Source of the DNA: Haliotis asinina
Lineage: Eukaryota; Mollusca; Gastropoda; Lepetellida; Haliotidae
Assembly (NCBI RefSeq): GCF_037392515.1
Contig: NC_090283.1
Coordinates: forward strand, 25,064,249-25,128,248
Direction: 5' to 3'
DNA: 64,000 bases
The notes below the pieces were generated by a model. It was not told the DNA's origin, made no database searches, and was given only the letters and a program-made list of their open reading frames with translations. The position numbers and the translations under genes are program-made. Positions 32,501 through 42,836 of the stretch are shown here, in pieces (the first letter of the stretch is position 1; every line of letters starts with the position of its first letter).

Positions 32501-35500
32501 CAAACTTAAGTTAAAGGTCACATGTAACATAAAACACAACTTTGCAGATTCTGATACCTTTCGGTATGCACTTACTGAAACAAATCATCAAAAATGCAAA
32601 TTCAACCTATAAAGTTGAAAAAATGTGATGAAACCACCCCCCAGCGAAATCGGAGTTCAAACAATTCACTAAATTTTCCCCAGCGCTGGGGCAAAACAGT
32701 GGTTTCAACAGCTGTGCTGTGCTGTGCCCATAACGCATGCGCAGTGAATAGGTTCGCAGAGCTTGAAATAATATGCATGCCTGGAGTATGAGGTCGTGAG
32801 CAGTAGTCTAATCTTGGTTGTGTACACAAACAAGTAAATAATCTACTCGTTACATTAAAAAAACTTGTTGATTGTGGTAAGCAGCCTCTGTCACAGAGAA
32901 AGCTCAATGTCTTGTTTATTGACACCTATATGTCTGCCTGCCTGTCCGCTAAAGACAATATGCAATACACAGCTTCAATCATTGACCACATGCAATTTAA
33001 ACTTAACACCTATCAGGCTATATGCCATAAACAAAATAAATTGATTTATGACTCGAGCACCCAAGTCCTGTCTCTGCCACATTATGTAATTAGGCAGGTG
33101 TGATACTTGTACACGACATGTTTTTATGTCTGTGCACTGCAAAGAAACTACATCCATTTTTCTCGAATGACTGGATCTGACGGAAACTGGTGCAAACTCT
33201 TTTCAGTTTCCAGTCCTGCTTTGTACTTGGACAAATGACAGTTTCCAGTAGTTCACCATCTCTGTTCAGATAATTTTTGATTGGATCGAATGGAAATTCA
33301 GAGAACATGTATTTACAAAACCCAACATCTCTACATACATTCTTCATGGATAACAACTTCTTCTAGTGTATATGATTTTGTTTGATTAAGGTGTATGAAT
33401 CCATACTGAAACGATGCATCAAGTACAATTAAAGAAGTTGTTATCCATAAAGAATTTTACTTTCTTGTGACTCTAAAATGCCCATCAAACAAATCATCTT
33501 TCTGAACACACTATGAGCCCTTGGCGTATCAGCAAATGAACCAGCAAATCGGAAGCCGTTGTTACACTTGAGTGCAGATCCAGCCGCTATGGCTGGGTTC
33601 GGTCACCCGAGGACTTCGTTTCCAGGGAAGTCAGCCCAAGTACAAAATACTGCACTTTTGAATCGCGATTGTACCCTTATAATTTTGTTTATTTGTTTTT
33701 CTACAAGCAGCAATGTACATTATATGTCATGAATAAGTGATAATTGTGTTTTAATTATGTTTGATTTTTTGATTGCATGTGACCTTTAAACAGCAATGGA
33801 AGTTTAATTACATATTCCAATGCTCAAATTCCTCACCTGTTGTGTCTGGGGTGGCTTTCCAAACGTCAGCCTTCCTACAGTATGTGATGTTGTCTTTAGT
33901 GACTGCCCAGTTACCTCCCCTTCTTCAATCTCACTCAGTCCTGGCAAAGAGCATATGTGCATGATAAAATAAGGAACATATACCTTCAGGCTAACTAGAC
34001 TTATAATAATTCACCCAATGATTGAAGCAAATACCATATGATGTTTAAACACAGAACAGTACTTTTCAATTTCTTGCCGCCACGTCAAGGACACAGGTGC
34101 TCGTGTCATTGTGAGGATTAAGATTTTTTTAAAAAATAAAAATTTTGAAATTACCCCCAACTTGAAACACATCACAGTATAATGTATCTAGACAAGGCTG
34201 GACACTTCAATGTACCCCACCTGCCTGCATTGCCGACTGCTATACTACCATCGCATGCAATCAATTAAAACTTCATCTAAACATAATCATGGGTGACTGA
34301 CCTATTGATCACCACCCATTACACCAACCAGTTGTTTATTGTTACTTCTACAAGTCAGCTAAAAGCCAATTTTGACCCTCAACTAAATGACCTTGACACA
34401 AATGATGGACAATAGCAAGAGCAATAAGGCCGCATAAAGGGGGTGTGGTCAAAGGGAGCCCTCCCATTGGTCGATGCTTGCTATCGTCCGTCATTGGTAT
34501 CAAGATCAGGCAACAGTCTAATATATGTAACTTGACATCAGTATGATCTCTTGTCACTTTCATGAAAAAAATTAACACTGTCAAAATTGTCAAAACATTG
34601 GATGAAACTATTTTGTTGCTATTTCAATAAATACAATAAATGATACTTGTTTTCGTATTTGTTACCCATTTCATCCTCACTACCAAATATTTGTGATATG
34701 TATCAAGTTCACTACAAAGTGGTTTCAAGGGAAGCCTAGTTCAAACATAATAGGTCATAATCAGAATTATGTACTGGAATTGGGACAAATACTTCATAGA
34801 TTACCCATAAGGCCACACTTTTTTATTACTTGGGTTTTGGAATTTTTACAGCAATATTCCTGTTGGTTGGTGGAAAAAAAATGCTATGCTATGCTGTGCT
34901 ATATTTTCTTTCCCTAAGTGGTTTTCACCACATGTAGAATAACAACAAAAAAAAAGTAAATGCCATCAACCATTCAGGCTGCCTGATACATTCCTGTTTA
35001 TTTTATTCACTTCACATTCACAAACACTGCTGCCGAGTACTGCAAACCTGTTTCAGTTGTATAAGGATCAAAACCGTGAAGGTTCCGAGGTAGAATAGGC
35101 CTTCAGCAACCCATGCCTGCCATAAAAGGCGACTATGCTCGTCGTAAGAGGCGACTAACGGGATCGGGTGGTCAGACTTGCTGACATGGTTGACACATGT
35201 CATCGGATCCCAATTGTGCAGATCGATGCTCATGTTGTTGGTCACTGGATTGTCTGGTCCAGACTCGATTATTTACAGACCGCCGCCATATAGCTGGAAT
35301 ATTTCTGAGTGCGGCGTAAAACTGAACTCACTCACTCACCCACTCACTCACTCACTGTATAAGGATCAAGATGTGCAATGTCATTCAAAACTTTCATTCC
35401 TTGATTGCAACGATTAATAGGGATCCCTAGTTTGTTGGGAAAATTCCTATTTTTTCATCTTAGGAAGCTCACATGCCTAACTGCATCAATTAAAGGTTGG

Positions 35501-35557
35501 TATCTCTAGTAATTTGTAATTACAGCTGCTGTGCCGGATATTGATGTCATAGAACAG

Positions 35558-35595
<38 letters not shown>

Positions 35596-35599
35596 GTGT

Positions 35600-35657
<58 letters not shown>

Positions 35658-37223
35658 GATGATGATGATGATGGTGTTGATGAGGAGGAGGAGGAAGAGG
35701 AGGAGGTGTTCATCATGAACATAATTTACTGTAGTTATAGTCGTTTCTTGACACACAGGATTCATAATACTTTATAAAGTGGCATATTTAGGAACAACAA
35801 GCTACTTGTTTCATAAAACACTCACCTATATTCTGAGCAACAACAAAAGCCACTTGATTAGTCCCTGGTTTGATGCGAACAAATCCAACTTCTCGGTGGA
35901 GAGGCATCTTATTTTCTAAATGCCAGGAGTAGGCACTGAAGATAAACACAGTTGATAACAGTGCTCACAAGTCTTGAACTAAAGTATAGACACAGAACTA
36001 TTACAAAATACAAGTGTACAAAAAAATATAGAAATATCATAAAAATGATCAAGACGTGGAATAATAGTGATGAGTGTCCATTGAGGTCAGTAAAGAAGCT
36101 GGAAGGGTGGTAGTAGGAGACAATTTCAAACAAGTACTTGACCAGACGATCCAGTGACTGATGTATACAACTGATATACAAGGACTTTTGTCAACCAATT
36201 CAGCAAACCTGAGCACCTAATCATGTTATTCGCCTTTTACGAGTGAGTGAGTTTAGTTTTATGCTAAGCCATGGCAACAGTCTGTAAATAATCAAATCTG
36301 GACCAGACAATCCAGTGATTAACATCAGGAGCATCATTCCACACAGCTGGAATATGATGGCCTAACATTGTCAAACAAGCCAGTCAGCAAGCCTGACCAC
36401 CTGATCCTATTAGTTGCCACTTACAACAAGCATTTTTCTTAGAAAATATTCCACAAAACAGAAAAGATATCCCAAAATTATATGAGGTGAGGTAAGGTGA
36501 GGTGAGGGGAACTGAACTTGGTCTTCGGCATGATGAGTGAACACTTTAACCACTGAGCTACCCCACCTCCCCTAGAAGTGAGTATCGCAGTGTATCAGTA
36601 ACACAGCACAGTTGTACTAACATACCTAAACTGTAAATTTGGTTGTCCGACATGGGAAAACTCAACCTCTTCGCCATACTTGAAGTCTTTTAAAGTAGGG
36701 TATTTACCCTGACCCTCTTCCGACCTCCACTTCCCCAACAACCACTCCAGGGGCTTGACCATGTCATGAAGAGCAGCACCTGGAACTATACAATCCTAAA
36801 CTCATATTTTGCACTACAATATACTGGCTGTCATTTACGTAATTGCCATTAGGCACTTCTGGTATGTGCCTACATTTACGTTTATCAGCATTTCTTGTGG
36901 TATATTTTCAAAAGTAGTGTCCCTTTCTGTGAAAGGACTATAACTCTCATGCTACTTGGATGCCAACATGGCACTATCAATACAGATTTAAGTTACTTAA
37001 GGGGGCATAACTCCAACACACACATGCATCCCACTAAAAATTTCCCGCACATCCAGTTGTGGCTACACTTCATTTCTTTCATGAGTACCCCCTTACTGTA
37101 TCAGGTGTGTTAGGTGCTAAACAATTTTACAGAAAATGTTGAACATAAAATACATACATACGAAATGAAACAAATATCTATTTTTCTGTAATAAATGGAA
37201 TGAGCACTACCTTGCACAGCCAT
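29511..37223 (-). CDS. Nitrobindin / THAP4 haem-domain protein (five coding exons)
   Basis: Minus-strand exons: 37223-37211 (start ATG in an exon running from 37252), 36785-36626, 35935-35826, 33940-33837 and 29621-29511. All have GT-AG borders and matching phases, giving 165 aa. The protein fits the nitrobindin barrel: PLEWLLGKWRSEEGQGKYPT, FKYGEEVEFSHVGQPNLQF, PLHREVGFVRIKPGTNQVAF, EIEEGEVTGQSL and MTEHLRIKYKKI. The last holds His157, which aligns with the proximal haem ligand of human THAP4 (His567). Ferric nitrobindins bind NO and isomerise peroxynitrite to nitrate. The 13-nt first coding exon (MAVQ, with an in-frame stop upstream) gives a stand-alone form without the THAP zinc finger of human THAP4. 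The first exon is the least certain part. Confidence 0.88.
29741..29846. repeat. Palindromic MITE (family P1)
   Basis: AGGGCCTAGATTTTCAAAGC and TCTTAGCGCTAAGAGAGATT...GGGGCCCT form an imperfect palindrome of about 105 bp. Same family as 44939-45036 and 61679-61787. It lies upstream of the last nitrobindin exon, in intron 4. Confidence 0.75.
30427..30593 (-). repeat. SINE-B copy in nitrobindin intron 4
   Basis: It runs from AGAGTGAGTTCTCATAGCTT and TTTCAGTAATATTCCAGCAA to CCACTAGGCTACAACCACAG. The B-box area is partly deleted. Confidence 0.85.
30594..32040. other. Intron sequence without further recognised features
   Basis: It belongs to nitrobindin intron 4. Short frames only; no repeat family identified. 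Confidence 0.5.
32041..32463 (-). repeat. tRNA-Leu-like fold-back element (family C), second locus
   Basis: On the minus strand a tRNA-like head reads GTGGTGGCTGAGCGGGCTAG, a variable-arm region, and GCGGGTTCGAATCCCGGATG (about 32128-32220). A plus-strand arm CATATTTGGGATTTCACTTT...CTAGTACTTTT lies at 32065-32117 and again in direct orientation at about 32366-32412. AGCTATGATTACACGATGCC (32310 on) and GGCATCGTGTAATCATAGCT (ending about 32462) are the ends of a 50-bp inverted repeat around that second arm. Confidence 0.75.
32515..33785 (+). mobile_element. TTAA-type non-autonomous DNA transposon, complete copy
   Basis: It is flanked by TTAA at 32511-32514 and 33786-33789, with inverted ends AGGTCACATGTAAC and GATTGCATGTGACCT. 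Length is 1271 bp, with no transposase frame. It matches 5420-6408 in opposite orientation. TTAA targets are typical of piggyBac elements, though the termini here are not CCC...GGG. It sits in nitrobindin intron 4, its right end about 50 bp from the exon 4 donor. Confidence 0.82.
34090..34265 (+). repeat. Repeat family F copy
   Basis: GCTCGTGTCATTGTGAGGAT, CCCAACTTGAAACACATCAC, CCCACCTGCCTGCATTGCC and ACTACCATCGCATGCA are shared with 49402-49548 and in part with 17382-17575. Confidence 0.7.
35072..35355 (+). repeat. SINE-A copy, full length, with target duplication
   Basis: It is flanked by the 14-bp TGTATAAGGATCAA at 35058-35071 and 35356-35369. Head AACCGTGAAGGTTCCGAGGT; long ACTC tail. 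It lies in nitrobindin intron 3. Confidence 0.95.
35556..35705. repeat. (GAT)n microsatellite
   Basis: About 40 GAT/ATG triplets with a few interruptions (GGTGTT), grading into GAGGAG. In nitrobindin intron 3. Poly-Ser or poly-Ile frames on the minus strand are artefacts of the repeat. Confidence 0.95.
36241..36437 (-). repeat. SINE-A copy, degraded
   Basis: GAGTGAGTGAGTTTAGTTTT, GACCAGACAATCCAGTGATT and GCCTGACCACCTGATCC are recognisable; parts are deleted. In nitrobindin intron 2. Confidence 0.8.
36484..36573 (-). repeat. SINE-B head fragment
   Basis: GGGGAACTGAACTTGGTCTT and AACCACTGAGCTACCCCACC correspond to the tRNA-like head; the rest is missing. Confidence 0.65.
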
Positions 37224-37618
37224 GTCTTTTGTTCTGTGATACTTCTACAAAACTGAAACAAAAAGTCATATGATATAATTTACCTACAAGACTACATAAT
37301 CATGTCCTCAAAAGTATTGGCTTTACTTGCCTTACACTGACATTCAAAACGTGAGTGAAGTTTTAAGCAGGACTTTCCAATTTTCTAGAAATATAAAAAA
37401 TAGGTGGCAGATAGAAAATGCGAAATAAATTACATAACAAATGATGAAAACACTTCTCAAAGAATTGTGGGACGTGAAATCAGTTTGTACGTAAACACTT
37501 ATCCCATCTGACATGCCAGAGCCACAAATAAAAGAGTAAAAGCAAAACATTTGGAGTGATACAGTGTTTGATTAGAAAAAAACTTTTTAAACATTCCAGG
37601 CAATAAAACCCAAAGGGA

Positions 37619-37668
37619 AAGTAAGTTAATCATGCAAGATATTTAAAGAAATGATCTTTATGACTTCA
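37619..37668 (+). repeat. 50-bp direct repeat, left copy
   Basis: AGTTAATCATGCAAGATATT...AAATGATCTTTATGAC is repeated at 39216-39268 with about eight differences. Together they bracket the truncated SINE and the L1/Tx1 remnant. Confidence 0.7.
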
Positions 37669-37670
37669 TG

Positions 37671-37816
37671 AGTGTGTGAGTGAGTGAATTTAGTTTCACG
37701 CTGCGATATTCCAGCTATATGGTGGTGGTCTGTAAATAATCGAGTCTAGACCAGACAATCCAGTGATCAGCAAGGTGAGCATAGGTCTGCGCAATTGGGA
37801 ACCGATGGCATGTGTC
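37671..37816 (-). repeat. SINE-A copy, 5' truncated
   Basis: Tail and second half of family A (GTGAGTGAATTTAGTTTCAC to GGAACCGATGGCATGTGTCC); the head is absent. Confidence 0.88.
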
Positions 37817-37828
37817 CTAAAATAGCAA

Positions 37829-39215
37829 GTTAAGTTTTTTGGTTTTTTTAATCCCAAGGGTACATCACTGAGACACCAGTTCACAGTTTACAGTTTGGTA
37901 GGTAGGGTTGTAAAGTACACAAAAATTAACATTTTGACATAAGAAATTGACTGAATATAGAGACAAATTTTGTTGTTAAGTTGGGAACATAGATCTTCTC
38001 CACTTTCCGTAATGACTTTCGAGACTATTATGTTTTGTCGCGATGAACTTTTCTACATTGATAATTTCTCTCAAGATAAACATCAACTTTTGTAGTTTTG
38101 GAGCATACTGATTAATCCAACATGAATGAATATACTTTCGGACAGAAAGAATAACATGATTTAATAAGCTGTCTGTGTACAATGTTCCAAATCAAACGAG
38201 ATATTTTGTTATTTTAAGTGTATTCTCAGTATGATCATTCATCCAGGCTTCAAGTTCGTTCCATAATGTTTGTTTTACTCTACATTCCCAATAAACATGA
38301 CAATTATTCACATTCAGCTCATTACAAAAGCAGCAAACAGTATTGTCAACAAGTTTCATTTTAAATAGTTCATTTTGAGTGTAGATAATACAGTGTAAAA
38401 ACTTGTATTGAAAATCAAGTAGTTAAAAATCTTTCAAACAATTTCCATAAGTGATAAAAATCTGATTCCAATCAAAAGTAATATTACCAAAAGATTTTTG
38501 CCATTTAAGACAGATTTTAGGTAAAACTTGATCGGAAATCAAGGTGTCACAAAAAATTCTAGCTCCTTTGCATGATTTCAATAAATTCCAGTGACACTCA
38601 GTTATGAGTAAATCAAAAACTGGGATATTTCTAGAGTGTCTAATTGTATATTTCCAAGAATCAGGAAGTATAGTCAAGACATGCAAATAGTCCAAGTACG
38701 TGCCTTTAATGTTATACATTTCCTTCAGCCTGTCAAATGACAAAAAAACCCGGTATTGTCACATAGGTCCTTAACTGAAAGAATGCCATTACTTGCCCAG
38801 TGTTTATTGTAATGTGTTGGGTTTTTGAAATTAGGATTTCGTAAATATTATCAGAGCTCACATGACTCTTCTTGCAATACTTGTTCCACACTTTCAAAAC
38901 ATCCCTCCAAAAAGGGTTGTCGATGTGTGTTATTTGGTCAACATTTGTACCAGTTTTTAAAATGATATCGAAAGGAATATTACAGGGATTTTCGACTGTT
39001 GTTTTTCTACACTAAGATCTCAGGTTAGCCAGTTTCAAAGCTTCATAAAAAGTTACAGTGTCAACCATCCTTAAACCACCATTTTTTGTGTACTCTTTTC
39101 AAATTGGTCCTTTTGATTTTATCAGGTTTGTCATTCCATATGAACTTAAAAAAGACGTTCTCCAATGAAGTAATGAAGTCTTTAGGACGATTAAAGTACT
39201 GAATATATAAGTAAG
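37829..39215 (-). mobile_element. L1/Tx1-type LINE, ORF2 C-terminal remnant
   Basis: On the minus strand: FNRPKDFITSLENVFFKFIW (about 39195), WYKC/WQKSFGNITFDWNQIF (about 38480), then KFLHCIIYTQNELFKMKLVD, CCFCNELNVNNCHVYWEC (about 38310-38380), the H-x-C-like end typical of L1/Tx1 ORF2. A-rich on the minus strand at the 3' end (about 37830-37850). Stops and shifts throughout; 5' truncated in the RT thumb. Confidence 0.75.
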
Positions 39216-39268
39216 TTAAGTTAATCATTCAAGATATTAAAAGAAATGATGTTTGTAACTTTATGACA
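39216..39268 (+). repeat. 50-bp direct repeat, right copy
   Basis: AGTTAATCATTCAAGATATT...AAATGATGTTTGTAAC matches the copy at 37619-37668. Confidence 0.7.
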
Positions 39269-39269
39269 T

Positions 39270-42200
39270 AAGGAACCCCAGATAGTTTTAAACAGTCAAA
39301 GAGAGGTCATTGGCTAAAATACATTAAAACAAGAACATTGTATCGCAGCCATACCACACAGTTGGAACAACTCTGGCCCTGTCAAGTCGGACAATCAGGC
39401 CCATTAAGGCAATCTGGAACTGGTCTTATACTATCTTGCACACTGATGTTGAACTAGACCAGATCAGGCAAAGAAGTATGTAGTACATAGCAGTAATGGG
39501 TGGCCATTAGCCCTTTACAGTTTGACCAGCACTGGACTAGTTAAATATAATACAGTTTCTACTATTTTAAACAAGCTGATCCACCCCACCCACACCCCCT
39601 TCCACACCCCCTCAAAAAAAAATAATAATAATAATAATAAAAAGGAAATAAAAACAAGGGAGATCACAAGTTCATCCATACAAGTTTAATTCATGAAGCA
39701 TGATGAAAACATGATACATCATATTCTGTCATTGATTCAGAGTTCATTTTTCTTGGCCTCGAGCATAACATACATACACACTGGGGGCACTAAATGATTG
39801 AGAAATTTCAGTTAAGCCATCATGCATCCATCCTAGAGGCTAGACATCATACATACTGGCATAATGGACCATAGTATTGAGGCAGTTTTGGACCGAAGCT
39901 TGTTTTCCGTTTGTGGTCCATTACAGCAGGGATACTCTACAACAGGGATAGGTCACTTGCTTGCTTTCTTTACCATTTGTACTAATTAACGTGTGCCTCA
40001 TCATGTGCCAGTGCACACAGTGACTTGAGTTGTTCCCAGCGCAACTTCAGCTGTGTTTAACAGAACTTCAGCCAGTTTATTGTATCAGTCGCAACTTTAC
40101 AATGAATGAATGAAAGAATTATAATAAGAATTAAGAGCAAGAATTATATGTGAATGAATGAAAGAAATAAAAAAAGAATAAACAAAAGAAGTACATTTGT
40201 GAATGAATGAAAGACTAAATGATACACCACGGTCTTCCCTTCCAAAACAAGTTAAGGAATGCAAAAGTATTGAGAGAACACATGTGTTAACATCAGCTGT
40301 CCCTTTTTTAAAAATCTACTTTGAGACATTTTGTTTACATTAATAATTAATTCAGATATCTTATTGCATGTGGAGAATGGATTGGACATTTACAAAACAT
40401 TTACTGACACTGTCTCGGACCCCTAAAAAACAGAAAGTGTAAAAGCATCACAAAGTGTTCTAAACACCTTTCCAATTTTGTCGAATAATAAGATCAACAA
40501 GAAAGAAGTTATGGAACTATAACCTTAAAGCATCACAAGCATCAATGGCGGATCAGATCCCATCGGCGACATGTCATATTTTTCACACACCACAAATACA
40601 GCCCAACATTTTGTTTTAGACTATAAAACTATCACCATACTATTACTTGCAAACACATTTCACCTGAAAGTATATTCCCCTCATAACAATTAAAGGTGTA
40701 TATGAAAGTTGTTTTTGAAGTAATAGCTGGGAATATTCAAACAATGACGTGTAGCATTTCAATGGTAAATCAGAACACATCGGCGATATGTCAGATTTTT
40801 CACACACCTCAAATACAACCTAACATTCCTTTTTAGATTATGAAACTATCACTATTACTTGCAAACACATTACACCTCAATTACACCCAAACAATTTTCT
40901 AAGTTATAAAACTATCACTATTGCTTACAAATACCTTTGAACAAACAGTATGTTTCCCATCTAAAACTTTAACGAAAGTGTGAAAGAAGTTTTAATCGGC
41001 ACAATTTAGTCTATCTTCGCGGTGAATCGAGAATAGAAGCCAGTGAGCTATAACATACCGACTTGGAACTTTACTACACATCTACTGTCCTAAAACGGAC
41101 ACTAATACCAATTATTTAACTTAAATTGAAGTGACAAACTAGTTAACTTTTCTTCTGCATGTAGGATTTCAGTTGTTACAACACTCAGCGAATTTAATCA
41201 GCTGTTGAACATAAACAGGGCTTTACGTTGTACACATTACAAATATAAATCCTTCTGAAGACGAGACCCAAACATGTCGGGGGTATGTCACGTGACCATT
41301 AATGTGCTGACTTGAAATGAGAATTAAATGAAAATCATCCAGGTTGTGTTGTGAATCTATGACTTGACAATTCACTCCATAAAAAGTGCAGATTTTAATT
41401 TGTCTGATCATACCTATTCAATCACTTAACTTTGAACTAACCCAAATTTCCATCTCCGTTTTATGCACTCGACAGATACCATGCCGACGATAATGACAAA
41501 ATATAACTGTCAATTTTCACCTTTATCTTTTTGTTTTTCCCCCAGAAAACAAACACTGCGAAAATTGCAAACTACTATTGGAACTGCCAACTTTCATAAG
41601 TTCAACCCGGCAGTGACATCTCCATATTCCCATCAGCTTATATCAGCATCCGCCAACATTCAGTGAGAGCGAGTTTTGTTCTGTTAGATTTCTGTTTTCA
41701 AAAAACAAATTCAATTATGAAATTTCTTCAATATGTCAAGGTTTGAAGCACCATAGTTTCATTACCAAGTTTATGTCAAATTAGGCTAATGACATAAAAA
41801 AAATCAGAAATGGTGATAATTGGTCTTGTTAGTTGTTGGGAAAGAACAATATACACTACAGCACTCCCTGCTGACAACGTTTCTGAGAAACACGATCGGC
41901 AACTGTAAACAAGCAGAAAACATCGGTGAATAGCTGATCTATCATCAAAACAAATTTTATTTCATTCTGTGAAGAAATAATGGAGCAAATTGTTAAAAAC
42001 CACTTAAAATGGTGATATCTGGTCGCAGGCCAGTACCCGTCAAATATATGTGTTCCAGTCAAAATTTTGTAATGTAAAATGTGTGTCAGTATCTTCATCA
42101 CTGAACTCAATTTCATACAGCCGTTTTGCGAATGTGACGTTTTAGTAAATGCCAATATCGATTACACAGGTGACTGCTCTTTGAGACAAGCCAGGCGTGC

Positions 42201-42750
42201 CGTCATCCGCGAGTAATCGAGTCATATTTCAAGAGTCAAGTTCAACGTCACGTCTTGATTCATGCAGAGTCGCGATGGGGTTTTCCAGCAAGATAATGCA
42301 TTCGCCGTCGCCATTTCACTGGACCTCCTTGCACCTCCCAATACTCTTAGAACCGTATACAACCATTTCTTTCATAGGCAAACGTGAACACACGTGCATA
42401 TACTGTTACCTTTCACCCGAGCACTCTCCTCCCACGAAAACAACCTGGGCAACCTGTTGCACTAAGGGAAATCCCCGTTTTGGAATACTACATTACCAGC
42501 CTAGGTAGAAGGTATTGTATGTGTGCAGTAATAACGTCAAGAAACTACAACACTGTCCGTCAGATTTATATATACAGCTATACTGCATATTAATCGATAA
42601 ATGCACAATCTACATACAGACTATTGTATACAGATATAAGGGATTTTACTTTAGTCAAGTGCACGAGTGAAGGCATAGTTGCACCTAAAAATAAGTAAAC
42701 TCTACCACGTTCCTTTACAAGTAACAGAATATGTGACTGGATAAAGCAGA
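39270..42750. other. Region between nitrobindin and ATG4
   Basis: No coding exon recognised. It should hold the 5' end of the nitrobindin gene (exons upstream of 37252) and the ATG4 promoter. Two imperfect copies of a segment with ATGGCGGATCAGATCCCATC / ATGGTAAATCAGAACACATC and AATACAGCCCAACATT occur at about 40540-40700 and 40760-40900. Confidence 0.5.
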
Positions 42751-42753
42751 TCA

Positions 42754-42765
42754 GATTGGCCAATC
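42754..42765. promoter_or_regulatory. Palindromic CCAAT box before ATG4
   Basis: GATTGGCCAATC gives CCAAT on both strands, 72 bp before the ATG4 start codon. CCAAT (NF-Y) boxes are common in TATA-less housekeeping promoters; its use here is inferred. Confidence 0.45.
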
Positions 42766-42836
42766 ATCGGCGTTATCACATACGCATTACAGTTATCCGG
42801 ACATGCGTAGAACAAATGTTATGATTTTGCAAGGAA

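Noticed and set aside
35486-35765. Poly-Ser and poly-Ile frames
   Set aside because: Translation of the (GAT)n microsatellite.
42754-42765. Bidirectional promoter shared by ATG4 and nitrobindin
   Set aside because: The palindromic CCAAT is suggestive, but the nearest placed nitrobindin exon is 5.5 kb away and I found no 5' exon near 42.7 kb.
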